From positions 620,001-684,000 of the forward strand of contig CAJIZH010000003.1 of NCBI GenBank assembly GCA_905181875.1: a DNA stretch of 64,000 nt. Reading direction: 5' to 3'. Origin of the DNA: Flavobacteriales bacterium UBA6770 (GTDB taxonomy: Bacteria > Bacteroidota > Bacteroidia > Flavobacteriales_G > Salibacteraceae). Position 1 is the stretch's first letter, and every line of letters begins with the position of its first letter. The notes below the pieces were generated by a model that saw nothing but the letters and a program-made list of their open reading frames with translations, searched no databases and was not told the DNA's origin. Positions 40,636 through 49,955 of the stretch are shown here, one piece after another. The position numbers and the translations under genes were made by a program.

Positions 40636-40670
40636 AACAAAAAAAGCACCCATTTGCAGGGTGCTTTTCA
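40636..40670 (-). terminator. Rho-independent terminator after the 1645-residue protein gene
   Basis: AAAAGCACCC and GGGTGCTTTT form a perfect 10-bp stem with a 7-nt loop; on the minus strand it is followed by a T-run. It sits between the first and second of the three giant genes, so the first is probably transcribed separately from the other two. Confidence 0.87.
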
Positions 40671-40702
40671 AAATTTGTCGTTTGAGACTTCCGATTTATA
40701 AA

Positions 40703-43700
40703 CTATTTGCCTCGAATTAAAGTAATCGTGCCTTGTTCTTTAAATACTTCTTGCGATGCACTTCGTATCTTCATCTCAATTATGTACATATAGATTCCAT
40801 CGGGCTGATCATTTCCAGCTTTATTATCGCCTTTCCAAAACGGATCATCCATGCTCAACTCTCGTACTTTTCGGCCCCATCTATCGTAAATATAACCCTC
40901 GATTTCTAAGAACTGATCTTGGTATGCTTGTCGCAACATCTGCTCATCATAGTCCCCATTCCCTTTCGGGCTTATAGCGGACCACCAATCGTTGATCTTA
41001 TCTCCATTTGGTGTGAAAACGTTAGGGAATTTTGGATCTACAATCTGATCAACATACAAAATATACTGTGCCGAATCCGAACAACCGATATCATTTACTC
41101 CGACCAATCGAACTAAATCAATCCCAAATGTACTTCCTGAATACACCAATGGATTGTACTCTTCTGATGGTAACGTATGCCATGGTGTGATTTCTGGCTG
41201 GTCGACAAACGCATAAGTCTCTACTTCGCCTCCTTGGCCACGACCATACTTCCACTGGTATTCTATTGGTAATAGATTGTACTTGGTTGTATTCGTATAT
41301 TCTGCTGCGTCTCCTACTCTTACAGTATCCAAACTGCGGATAAAAGACACATCTGGATAGCCAAATACACTATATCCGATCGAAGCGGATTTACTTATAC
41401 AACCGGCAGCATCTCGCAACCTTGCATGAAACTGGCCATCTAAGTCGGGTACAAATCCTTCAAAGTTTGGATCCGATTGTATTGGATTACCGGATGATAT
41501 AGCATTCGCCTTATTATCATCCAACTCATCATTGTACCACTCTAAAGTCAAATTACCATCAAAATCTTCATACTTCAACTCTGGTAAACTATCGCCTAAA
41601 CAGATTCTATAATCTCCCTCTGTTGCAATCGGTGCATCTGGAGTTTTTGATATAAATATCGCTGTATCATGTGTAAATGCACATATCGAATCTGGATGAT
41701 TCGTGCCTTTTCGATACGCTGTTGCCATTGTATAGCTTACCGGATATCTTCCTATTGATAACTGACAGAATGGATACTCACACTTGTATGGGAATATCAT
41801 CCAAGGATTTCCATCCCACTTAGTTATCTTATCCGATTCTATCAAGTCTGGCCATCCTGTCTGTACTCTATCTGCTGTTACTACATCAACATAAGTCGTC
41901 GGATCACTGTTATCAATTAACCTTGATGGGTTCTTGGCTATTCGTACTTTAATCAACTTCTTTCTTTCGCTTGCAGGTATTTCACTGTCAATACAATCTC
42001 CTGGTGATTTGAAACAAAAGTTCTCTGCTAAAACCTGTACTTCTGGTGCGCGTAATATGGTCACCTTATAACTAGCACTGTCTCCACAAAATCCGCCGCG
42101 AGCTACTTGGATATAAGCCTCTCCGCCAGCACCATTGTTTACTAGTCTTGGATTGAATACTCCTCGAATAGGATCTATGATTCCTTGATTTTGAATGCCT
42201 TGTGCGCCTGATGTAGATTGAAATGACTTCCAACTCCCTCCCTTTCCTATAGAGGCTAGGGTATCTGACTTACTCGTAGAGCAAAATTGATTCGTGAAAA
42301 TTGGCAAACCATTGCTCATAACACCCAAATAGGTAGGATCAAATGGCGCTACTACCGGTACCTTTACAATTGTATCGTGCCAGCACCCTTTAAATGCTCT
42401 GTAACGGATCCTTGCTGTATCAGGGTTTCCTACTGTTGGGTTAAAGGCGCTTCCATCTATATAATACCAATTATGGGTTTTACTCTTACCCAGACCTTGA
42501 CCCATTTTAACTGAATCTATGCCTAATCCACTGAAATACCATTTTGCTATATTGGTATCTGTATAAATACCGATCAACTCTTGTTGTGAGGAATCTCTTA
42601 GACCTAATCCATTTAACTTACACGCTGAATCGGGAGTTATAAGACTCAAATCAGGTAATCCTACTATGTTCAAATAAGTTGTTCCTGCATTTGCACACGC
42701 ATCTCCACTTACATTAAACGTTGCCGGGAATCTTCCTGCTCCTGAAATCAATGGATCCCAAAGGCCTAATGAATCATTTATAATACCTGTTCCGCTCCAC
42801 TTTCCGCCTGGATTAGATATCTCATGGGGTGTCGGTGAAGTAAGTTGGATAATGCCACTTGTTAAACATTGCTCCCCTAATGTATCTGGCTTAACTTGAT
42901 ACTTTGATACTACATTTATTTTTAAATCTAGGGTATCAAAGCATACGCCGCTTGTATCTGAAACAAAAGCCTTATAGTTTCCTGCTGTCGTTAAGTTTAC
43001 ACTCGCACTTGTGCTGTCTGAATTCGTTGCTGAAATAAAGCCGCCATTGGCTGTAACCGGATCGGGTAACCATTGGAACTTATAATTTGCTCCATCAATT
43101 CCTGAACACACCCCAAATTTAGTACGCGGCAATAAGAACATAGCTGCTCCTGTTGGAGTTGAAGCGTTACATGCCGCATTTGCTGTCGTTGAATAATAGC
43201 GTATTGAGCTTGCATATGTTACAGCATCAAAGGTCATAATATGATCCCAGTTGTAACGATTTGGACCATTGTCCCAGCAAATCTCTACCAATAAGTTCGA
43301 GACTCCATCCCAGACGTAATCTCTGTCAAATACATGAGTATTCCAACCTAAAACTGGAATGTGTGCCTTTGCATCGCTTACCACTTTTAAACCGGTAACA
43401 AATGATGTCGCCATTTTTGTCGATCCTGTACAACCTATTTTTATCGTAAAACCATTGAAAGGGTTCGCTCCTTGGTTTCCTATTTGCACAATATTAAATC
43501 CTATTGATGTTATCGGTCCCGCTCCTATTCCTCGTGTCTTTAAATCTGCCGCTGTATACAAAAACTGTGTGCGAATAGAACGGTTTCTACTCGCATATAT
43601 CGCAGGAGTATTGTTCTGTCCACTCTGATTTCGTATAGTTCCTGCTCCAAATGTCTTGTCTACAGTATTTCCTAAACAGGGGTAGATACTCGTATCACAA

Positions 43701-45640
43701 CTTCCATAGTTTATTGATCCTGTATTGACATAAAGACCGATGGTATCTTGTAAACAAATCAAAGTATCGGTAGCCATTGCACGCATATTTTGCGGAAACG
43801 GGTTTGTTACATCTACCTGAATAGAAGCTTCTCGTAAACACCCTGAATCACTTGTTACTGTTACTGTATACTTCGTGTTTTTCAATACTTTACTAAAACT
43901 AGGATTACGCAATGTATCGTTATTTAACGTTCTATTTGGTGACCACTTATAAGTGTACTTCAAATTGGACTTTGATGTTGTAACATCTAAAGGACCTGCA
44001 GCTGGATTACATATTACGGTATCATTTGGCATAGTAATTTGATAAGCCTCAGGAACGTATATCTTAATCGTATCTTTCACAAAACAATTCTGTACAATCT
44101 CACCACATAATCCTCTAACGTTTGGTACCTCAATCGCTAAGGCTGATGTTACACTAGGAACAAACCTTACAAACTTGTTTGTATCCACACCAATATTCGT
44201 GTCTGGAAACCAATTTACTCCTGGAATTAACGGATCGCCAAAAAGACTCGTCCACTTAAATGTATTACTTCCATATCCAGTCAAAAACGCCGTGTCTCCC
44301 TTACATACATACTTGTCTGGATCCAATGCAGCTGAAGGCTTTACATCCAACTCGAATACAGAGAAACCACTGCCGGGAACATCACATTTATCATCAGTAA
44401 AAGTAATAAAGAAGCTTTTTATAGGATCATTGCCCATAACTGCTCTCCATGTAAAACGAACTACTATCGAGTTTCTTTTACCTATTGAAATGATTTCCAT
44501 TTTAGCATTTGGCATTACTCTTAATAAGTTACTCTGAACTTGCAAAGTATCTCCTCTATCTGGATCCTCTAAAGTATCCTCCCAAGTAATCAAATCACCG
44601 TTGCACACTTCCATTTTGTAGGAGGAAAGCAAAGTTGCTCGACCTGTAATATTGGAAATACCACTCTTATCAACAGGAACCTTGTTATTACAAGCTGCAA
44701 CTTGGAACTGAACCTCACGATAAGTCTTTCCTTTAAGAATACCAGTGCAACGTTCGTATTCCTCTACATAAAAAGCAACGACAAAACTACCTTGAGTAGT
44801 TGGTGTAAATGAAATAAGACCTGTAGCAGGATCCATAACTAGACCTGGAATAGCACGAGTACATGACACACCTGTTATTCTTGGTGTCATTTTTATTAAA
44901 GCTGGCCTTCCTCCACTTCCATTAGTTGCCCAAGGACAAACAGGAATAAAACGTAAACTATCTCCGTCACCATCATAAGTACCTATACCATAAAAAACAT
45001 CTTGCCCAACACATACTGAAGGGAATGGTTTTGCTTCATCAGCAAATTGAGGCGCACTATTGGCAGGTGCGCCTCCGGGGTTGGTTCTTGGAGACCAAGC
45101 AGTGTTTATAAACGTTTCTAAGCCAGTATTTCCAGGTCCGTTAAAGTTTGCCAAAGCATTTCTACAACAGGTACAACTTTTATAAGTAAAACGCCAAGAA
45201 TTACAACGGGGCAAATCAACTGTACCTTCCCAAATAAATAATTCGTAACCATTAACACCTCCTCGAACTTCACAACCAGTTTGACTTCTCGAACAAACAT
45301 CAGAAACATCTTTTGCACCACGAGCGTTAGGACGATCGCCTGGCTTTGCTACATAAGGAACGGCAGTTAATTGAATTGGACCCAGTTGAGCTCCAGTTTG
45401 GGAACACCTAGCATACACTTCTTCTGATCTATTACCACAACTGTAGGTTGCAGTGTTACCTGCACCACAATATCTAAATGCAAAAACAGTAATCTTATAC
45501 CTCCATGAGGTTGTAGAGCCAGGAGTAGGGCCTACGTAATCATAACGGATACTACCACCTGCAAGGTGAGTAGCGTAAGTATCATAACTTATTGTTAATC
45601 CAATAACTAGCCCGAAAACTATTGCAATTATCTTTTTCAT
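40703..45640 (-). CDS. Large surface protein with T9SS type B sorting domain
   Basis: 1645 residues, intact. Signal peptide about residues 1-23 (IIAIVFGLVIGLTIS to YA), then THLAGGSIRYDYVG, a diverged version of the shared N-terminal module with NSAPQFADEAKPFPSVC and EYERCTGILKGKTYREVQF. A jelly-roll-like module is coded around 43110-43720 (FLYTAADLKTRG, GWNTHVFD, WDGVSNLLVEICWDN). The middle has Ig-like units without the SprB look of its neighbours. The C terminus (FPNVFTPNGDKINDWW, YDRWGRKVRELS, DGIYMYIIEMK) is the gliding motility-associated domain, here with an insertion of about 15 residues before the YDRWGR strand. It heads the three-gene cluster. Function unknown, likely attachment or motility. 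Confidence 0.88.
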   Translation of the reverse strand: MKKIIAIVFGLVIGLTISYDTYATHLAGGSIRYDYVGPTPGSTTSWRYKITVFAFRYCGAGNTATYSCGNRSEEVYARCSQTGAQLGPIQLTAVPYVAKPGDRPNARGAKDVSDVCSRSQTGCEVRGGVNGYELFIWEGTVDLPRCNSWRFTYKSCTCCRNALANFNGPGNTGLETFINTAWSPRTNPGGAPANSAPQFADEAKPFPSVCVGQDVFYGIGTYDGDGDSLRFIPVCPWATNGSGGRPALIKMTPRITGVSCTRAIPGLVMDPATGLISFTPTTQGSFVVAFYVEEYERCTGILKGKTYREVQFQVAACNNKVPVDKSGISNITGRATLLSSYKMEVCNGDLITWEDTLEDPDRGDTLQVQSNLLRVMPNAKMEIISIGKRNSIVVRFTWRAVMGNDPIKSFFITFTDDKCDVPGSGFSVFELDVKPSAALDPDKYVCKGDTAFLTGYGSNTFKWTSLFGDPLIPGVNWFPDTNIGVDTNKFVRFVPSVTSALAIEVPNVRGLCGEIVQNCFVKDTIKIYVPEAYQITMPNDTVICNPAAGPLDVTTSKSNLKYTYKWSPNRTLNNDTLRNPSFSKVLKNTKYTVTVTSDSGCLREASIQVDVTNPFPQNMRAMATDTLICLQDTIGLYVNTGSINYGSCDTSIYPCLGNTVDKTFGAGTIRNQSGQNNTPAIYASRNRSIRTQFLYTAADLKTRGIGAGPITSIGFNIVQIGNQGANPFNGFTIKIGCTGSTKMATSFVTGLKVVSDAKAHIPVLGWNTHVFDRDYVWDGVSNLLVEICWDNGPNRYNWDHIMTFDAVTYASSIRYYSTTANAACNASTPTGAAMFLLPRTKFGVCSGIDGANYKFQWLPDPVTANGGFISATNSDSTSASVNLTTAGNYKAFVSDTSGVCFDTLDLKINVVSKYQVKPDTLGEQCLTSGIIQLTSPTPHEISNPGGKWSGTGIINDSLGLWDPLISGAGRFPATFNVSGDACANAGTTYLNIVGLPDLSLITPDSACKLNGLGLRDSSQQELIGIYTDTNIAKWYFSGLGIDSVKMGQGLGKSKTHNWYYIDGSAFNPTVGNPDTARIRYRAFKGCWHDTIVKVPVVAPFDPTYLGVMSNGLPIFTNQFCSTSKSDTLASIGKGGSWKSFQSTSGAQGIQNQGIIDPIRGVFNPRLVNNGAGGEAYIQVARGGFCGDSASYKVTILRAPEVQVLAENFCFKSPGDCIDSEIPASERKKLIKVRIAKNPSRLIDNSDPTTYVDVVTADRVQTGWPDLIESDKITKWDGNPWMIFPYKCEYPFCQLSIGRYPVSYTMATAYRKGTNHPDSICAFTHDTAIFISKTPDAPIATEGDYRICLGDSLPELKYEDFDGNLTLEWYNDELDDNKANAISSGNPIQSDPNFEGFVPDLDGQFHARLRDAAGCISKSASIGYSVFGYPDVSFIRSLDTVRVGDAAEYTNTTKYNLLPIEYQWKYGRGQGGEVETYAFVDQPEITPWHTLPSEEYNPLVYSGSTFGIDLVRLVGVNDIGCSDSAQYILYVDQIVDPKFPNVFTPNGDKINDWWSAISPKGNGDYDEQMLRQAYQDQFLEIEGYIYDRWGRKVRELSMDDPFWKGDNKAGNDQPDGIYMYIIEMKIRSASQEVFKEQGTITLIRGK

Positions 45641-45822
45641 ACTCTTACTTTTTTGTTGCCTTTACCATCAAACAGACGCACTAATCACCGAACGGTTGCC
45701 TTTTTCTTAAAAAAATTAGAGTGCTAAAATATAAATTTTTAGTCGTTGTTAAAATGTATAAAAACAATACTTAGACTTAAAGAATCGCTTATTGATTATA
45801 GCATTGACTGTAATATTGCACC

Positions 45823-46287
45823 ATGCGAACTATTAATGATAAAGAATCACTTTCACTCTCGGCTGAACATTTAATTCAAGGTGAAACAAGCCTCATTTCT
45901 TCATTGGCAAATATTAGTTCACTTATCCACAGCACATGGTCACCCGTTTCCTTCTGGTGTGGCTTTTATTTAGTGAACAACAATAGACTTGAACTAGGGC
46001 CATTTCAGGGGCCAGTTGCATGTACTGCGGTTCAATATGCAAAAGGAGTTTGCGGGAAGTCTTGGGCAAACAATGAAACTGTCATAGTTAAGAACGTCCA
46101 TGAATTCGAAGGGCACATAGCATGCAGCAACTTAACAAACTCAGAAATTGTAACACCGATAATAGTTAAAGATGAAGTTGTTGGCGTTTTAGATATTGAT
46201 AGTGAACAATTTGACGCATTTAATAAACACCATCAAGTTGAAATGGAGTTAATTTGCGCCAATATTGCGAGACAATTTTTTAATTGA
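45823..46287 (+). CDS. msrC: Free methionine-(R)-sulfoxide reductase (GAF domain)
   Basis: A 154-residue cytoplasmic enzyme that reduces free methionine-R-sulfoxide with thioredoxin. It is a single GAF domain with the three family cysteines: Cys67 in GPVACT, Cys77 in KGVCGKSW and Cys101 in GHIACS. Their spacing (10 and 24) is that of the characterised E. coli and yeast enzymes. Other signatures are WCGFYLV and GVLDIDS. Its stop overlaps the start of the following lipoprotein gene (TTGA), so they form an operon. A methionine aminotransferase gene is close by, but on the other strand. Confidence 0.9.
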   Translation: MRTINDKESLSLSAEHLIQGETSLISSLANISSLIHSTWSPVSFWCGFYLVNNNRLELGPFQGPVACTAVQYAKGVCGKSWANNETVIVKNVHEFEGHIACSNLTNSEIVTPIIVKDEVVGVLDIDSEQFDAFNKHHQVEMELICANIARQFFN

Positions 46288-47876
46288 AATATCTTCTATA
46301 CATACTATCCTCAATTTCATTTTTGAGTTGTGCACAAATTGAAAGTCCAACCGGAGGACCAAAAGATGACCAAGCATCAAAAATTTTAAAAGCAAACCCT
46401 GAAATAGGTGAAACTAACTTTTTGGGAACTGAATTAAAAATTATGTTTGATGAGTACGTAGTTCTTGGAAATATGGCTCAAGAAGCAATTGTCTCGCCTC
46501 CCGCTGTTGAAGAACCAGAATATAAAGTGAACAATAAATCACTTATAATTTCTTTTCAAGAGAACTTGCTTCCAAACACTACCTACACTATAAATCTCGG
46601 TAATGGTGTAAAAGATTTTCACGAAGGAATAATATTAGACTCAAATATTTTGGTCTTTTCTACTGGAGACTATATTGATTCGCTTAGCTTTTCGGGTAAC
46701 GTTAAAAACGCCAATAACCTTTCGCCTCGAGAAAAAATTTTAATTCTATTGTTTGAAGATAGTGGTGATTCAATACCTTCACAAGAACGACCTTATTATT
46801 ATACTAAATCGGATAAAAATGGTGACTTTCAGTTCAATTTCTTAAAAGAAGGTAAGTTTTCACTATTCGTATTAAAAGACAACAATAATGATAGACTTTA
46901 TAACTTACCCAATGAAAAAATAGGGTTTCTTGAAAAAGAAATTTCCACCTCAAATGTTGACTCCAGTTACTCGGTTATGCTTTTTGAACCAGAAAACAAA
47001 AGGCAATATCTGGTATCTCTTAAACTAGAAAATCAGGGTAAGTTGATTCTGATATTGAATAAACCCGCAAAAAAAATAGACCTAAACATTATAGGAAAAA
47101 CATTTAAGAAAAGCTGGTTTGAAAGCGATACACTCCTAGCCGGAGATACTGTTTCATTATGGACTGACTTATCACGAAAAGAAGATGCAGAGATTGAAAT
47201 CGTAGTCACTGCTGATAATGAAATTTTGGACACTGTAAAACTAAAGTTAAAGGCTTTCGATACTTTAAAACCGAAACTTCCATCCATTACATTGAATGTA
47301 AGTAACGGAACTGCAAAATATTTTAACGCTCTAATATTAAGTTCAGATATTCCAATTAAAAACTGGAGCGATTCCATTTTATTGGTTAGAAACTCTAATG
47401 ATTCTCTTAATGTTGGGATTGAAAAAATTGGAAGTAAAAAGCTTAAAATACTCTATGAGCTTGAGCAGGAATCCAAATACAGCGTCGTTCTTCCTGACTC
47501 ATTTATAACAGATGTGTTGGGCTATAAATCTAAAGGTGTAAAAATTGATTTTAAGACCAAAAGCGATATTGAATATGCCAACTTAAAATTGAATGTGGAA
47601 TTAACGTCAACCGAAAATGTTATTCTTCAGTTTATGACTAAAGGCGGTGCTATTTTAAAGGAGGCTAACTTCCAAGGTAACAAATCCTTTAATTATCTAA
47701 ATCTTTCTCCAGGAGAATATCAACTGAAAATGATATTTGACTCCAACAAAGACAATAAATGGACAACGGGAAAGTATATTCCAAGAACTCAACCTGAGCG
47801 TGTAATCTTCTATTCTGAAAAACTAGAAATGAAAGAAGGTTGGGATAAGGATATCACTTGGATTATCCCTGAATAG
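46284..47876 (+). CDS. Ig-like domain lipoprotein (SbsA Ig-like type)
   Basis: 530 residues. The TTG start overlaps the preceding stop and gives a lipoprotein signal with lipobox SFLSC (Cys16), so it is membrane-anchored outside the cytoplasm. The mature start, AQIESPTGGPKDDQASKI, is typical of a conserved Bacteroidota lipoprotein family. It continues into an SbsA-type Ig-like domain (residues about 30-130, with IMFDEYVVL, LLPNTTYTINLG and VFSTGD), a carboxypeptidase-regulatory-like stretch (FSLFVLKDNNNDRLYNLPNEKIGF) and a similar closing stretch (LKMIFDSNKDNKWTTGKY). The function of the family is unknown. Its end overlaps the convergent omega-amidase gene by 14 bp. Confidence 0.82.
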   Translation: MKYLLYILSSISFLSCAQIESPTGGPKDDQASKILKANPEIGETNFLGTELKIMFDEYVVLGNMAQEAIVSPPAVEEPEYKVNNKSLIISFQENLLPNTTYTINLGNGVKDFHEGIILDSNILVFSTGDYIDSLSFSGNVKNANNLSPREKILILLFEDSGDSIPSQERPYYYTKSDKNGDFQFNFLKEGKFSLFVLKDNNNDRLYNLPNEKIGFLEKEISTSNVDSSYSVMLFEPENKRQYLVSLKLENQGKLILILNKPAKKIDLNIIGKTFKKSWFESDTLLAGDTVSLWTDLSRKEDAEIEIVVTADNEILDTVKLKLKAFDTLKPKLPSITLNVSNGTAKYFNALILSSDIPIKNWSDSILLVRNSNDSLNVGIEKIGSKKLKILYELEQESKYSVVLPDSFITDVLGYKSKGVKIDFKTKSDIEYANLKLNVELTSTENVILQFMTKGGAILKEANFQGNKSFNYLNLSPGEYQLKMIFDSNKDNKWTTGKYIPRTQPERVIFYSEKLEMKEGWDKDITWIIPE

Positions 47877-48639
47877 CAAAATCATCTGCATCTAGGTATG
47901 TTGGGAATTTAGTTCTATGCGCCTTTAGATCAGTGTATTTTAGCGTTGCTGTTCTCACTCCTTCAGTAGGTGTATCAAAACCAACAACCTCTTCTCCCGT
48001 TGCATCATACACCGCGGAATTACCTATATAATCAATTCCTTTACCATCACGTCCTACTCTATTTACAGCAATAACAGGGCTCAAGTTTTCTATTGCTCTG
48101 GCTTTGTTTAAGGTCTCCCAAGCTGAATTTCGAGAGGCTGGCCAATTTGCAACATATATCAATGCATCGTAATCATTTTGGTTTCTACTCCACACTGGAA
48201 ATCGTAAATCATAACAAATAAGCGGGCAAATTCGCCAACCTTTAATAATTGGATAAATTTTTTCCTGGCCTTCTGTAAATTGTTCGTCCTCTCCTGCCAT
48301 TCTAAAAAGATGGCGTTTGTCGTAATGACTGATCATTCCATCAGGCCGAACCCAAACTAAACGATTATGTATCCCATTTTCAGTCTGAATAATCAAACTA
48401 CCTGTAATCGATGCTCCTTTTCGTTCAGCTACTTTTCGCATCCAATCTATAGTTGGACCATCCATCTTTTCAGAGTTAGCGGAAACATCCATCGTAAAGC
48501 CTGTAGTAAACATTTCTGGAAGCACAATTAAATCCGTACGATCTATCGACAGCAACAGACTTTCAATTTTCTTAAGATTTTTCGCAGGATTTAGCCAAGC
48601 GATATCATACTGAACAATACTTACTTTTAGATCTGGCAT
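47863..48639 (-). CDS. Omega-amidase of the nitrilase superfamily (YafV/Nit2 type)
   Basis: A 258-residue cytoplasmic carbon-nitrogen hydrolase. The catalytic triad is readable: Glu42 in LPEMFTTGF, Lys108 in YDKRHLF and Cys142 in LICYDLRFP. MAGEDEQF after the lysine is characteristic of the YafV branch. These enzymes hydrolyse alpha-ketoglutaramate and alpha-ketosuccinamate, the products of glutamine- or asparagine-dependent transamination. The gene overlaps the stop of the methionine aminotransferase gene by 1 bp, which fits the known pairing of such a transaminase with omega-amidase to pull transamination forward. Confidence 0.88.
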   Translation of the reverse strand: MPDLKVSIVQYDIAWLNPAKNLKKIESLLLSIDRTDLIVLPEMFTTGFTMDVSANSEKMDGPTIDWMRKVAERKGASITGSLIIQTENGIHNRLVWVRPDGMISHYDKRHLFRMAGEDEQFTEGQEKIYPIIKGWRICPLICYDLRFPVWSRNQNDYDALIYVANWPASRNSAWETLNKARAIENLSPVIAVNRVGRDGKGIDYIGNSAVYDATGEEVVGFDTPTEGVRTATLKYTDLKAHRTKFPTYLDADDFAIQG

Positions 48640-49796
48640 TAGATATTACTTAAAATTTTAGCAGCAGCTGCAATTGTTTCGTCTTGCTTGGCAAAGCAAA
48701 ACCTTAATACATTTTTATACACCGGTTGCCTATAGAAAACTGAGACTGGTATTGAACTTATTTTATGCTTTTGCGTCCATTGCTTGGCCAATTCAGTGTC
48801 TTTTTCTTCCGTTATCTTCCCATAATCCAACAATTGAAAATAGGTGCCTGCACTTGGACGTATTTCAAAGCGAGAGTCTTTTAAAAGAGAATTAAATAAA
48901 TCTCTTTTACTTTGATACATAGTATCAATATTACTATAATTATTTTCATCCAAAAGGTACTCAGAAAGCGCCATTTGAATAGGATGATTACAAGCAAAAG
49001 TCTGAAATTGGTGCATCTTCCTAAACTCTTTCATCATTTTTTCAGGAGCAACGCAATACCCGAGCTTCCAACCTGTAACATGAAAAGTTTTTCCAAACGA
49101 ATAAACGATAAAACTCCGTTCGGCCAACTTAGGATAGCGAGCAACACTTTGGTGCTCATATCCGTCGAAAATTATGTGTTCATAAACTTCATCACTGAGA
49201 ATCATGATATCACTATTCGATGTGATTTTTTCTAACTCCATCAAATCCTTTGCTGATAGAATAGTGCCAGTAGGATTATGAGGAGTATTGATAACAATAA
49301 GCTTCGTTCGATGATTTACCGTCTTCTTAACCTCCTCCCAGTCAATATTGTAGTAAGGCGCTTGCATCTGAATGTAAATAGGTTTACCGCCATTCAATTC
49401 GATTGAAGGGGCATAACAATCATAGGCTGGAGTAAACAAGATAACCTCATCCCCCTCTTTAACAACTGCAGAAATGGCCGAATAAATTGCCTGCGTTGCT
49501 CCAGAAGTTATAGTAATTTCCGAATCGGGATCATATGAGGTACTGTATGCCTTTTCCATTTTGGCTGCAAGGGCCTTACGCAATGGTAAAACACCTGGCA
49601 TAGGTGCATATTGATTAAAGCCTTGTTTCATGCACTTGTTTACCAAGTCTAAAAGCACAGGGTCTACACCAAAATCAGGAAATCCTTGACTCAAATTGAT
49701 TGCGCTGCATTCAGCACTTAATGCAGACATAGTCGCAAATATGCTTGTTCCAACTTGTGGAAGTTTTGAACTTAAAGAACCTTTAAATATGGGCAT
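48639..49796 (-). CDS. Methionine/glutamine aminotransferase (YbdL type, PLP-dependent)
   Basis: A 385-residue class I/II aminotransferase. The start SKLPQVGTSIFATMSALS and INLSQGFPDF are those of the YbdL/kynurenine aminotransferase group. NTPHNPTGTIL, SDEVYEHIIFDG and the PLP lysine in SFGKTFHVTGWKLGY are visible. Likely reaction: methionine formation from 2-oxo-4-methylthiobutanoate with glutamine as amino donor, the last step of methionine salvage, or broader aromatic and methionine transamination. The downstream omega-amidase gene, overlapping by 1 bp, would dispose of the resulting 2-oxoglutaramate. Specificity is inferred from family and context. Confidence 0.87.
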   Translation of the reverse strand: MPIFKGSLSSKLPQVGTSIFATMSALSAECSAINLSQGFPDFGVDPVLLDLVNKCMKQGFNQYAPMPGVLPLRKALAAKMEKAYSTSYDPDSEITITSGATQAIYSAISAVVKEGDEVILFTPAYDCYAPSIELNGGKPIYIQMQAPYYNIDWEEVKKTVNHRTKLIVINTPHNPTGTILSAKDLMELEKITSNSDIMILSDEVYEHIIFDGYEHQSVARYPKLAERSFIVYSFGKTFHVTGWKLGYCVAPEKMMKEFRKMHQFQTFACNHPIQMALSEYLLDENNYSNIDTMYQSKRDLFNSLLKDSRFEIRPSAGTYFQLLDYGKITEEKDTELAKQWTQKHKISSIPVSVFYRQPVYKNVLRFCFAKQDETIAAAAKILSNI

Positions 49797-49905
49797 TAAT
49801 AGAACTATTTTGAGTTTAACAAATTTACAAGTTAAGCTAGATTAAATAGAAAATGCCTACGCACAGGATCTTCAATTTATTAACAGAAAACCAAACCAAT
49901 TAGCA

Positions 49906-49935
49906 TAAAAAAAGCCCTAAAAACAGGGCTTTTCA
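49906..49935 (-). terminator. Rho-independent terminator of the sdhCAB operon
   Basis: AAAAGCCCT and AGGGCTTTT form a perfect 9-bp stem with a 6-nt loop; on the minus strand a run of T follows. It lies about 20 bp after the sdhB stop. Confidence 0.87.
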
Positions 49936-49955
49936 TAATCTCTATTTGTTTATAT

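Noticed and set aside
30113-45640. Genomic island or prophage as the source of the adhesin cluster
   Set aside because: No integrase, transposase, attachment repeat or nearby tRNA was found, and base use looks like that of the neighbours.
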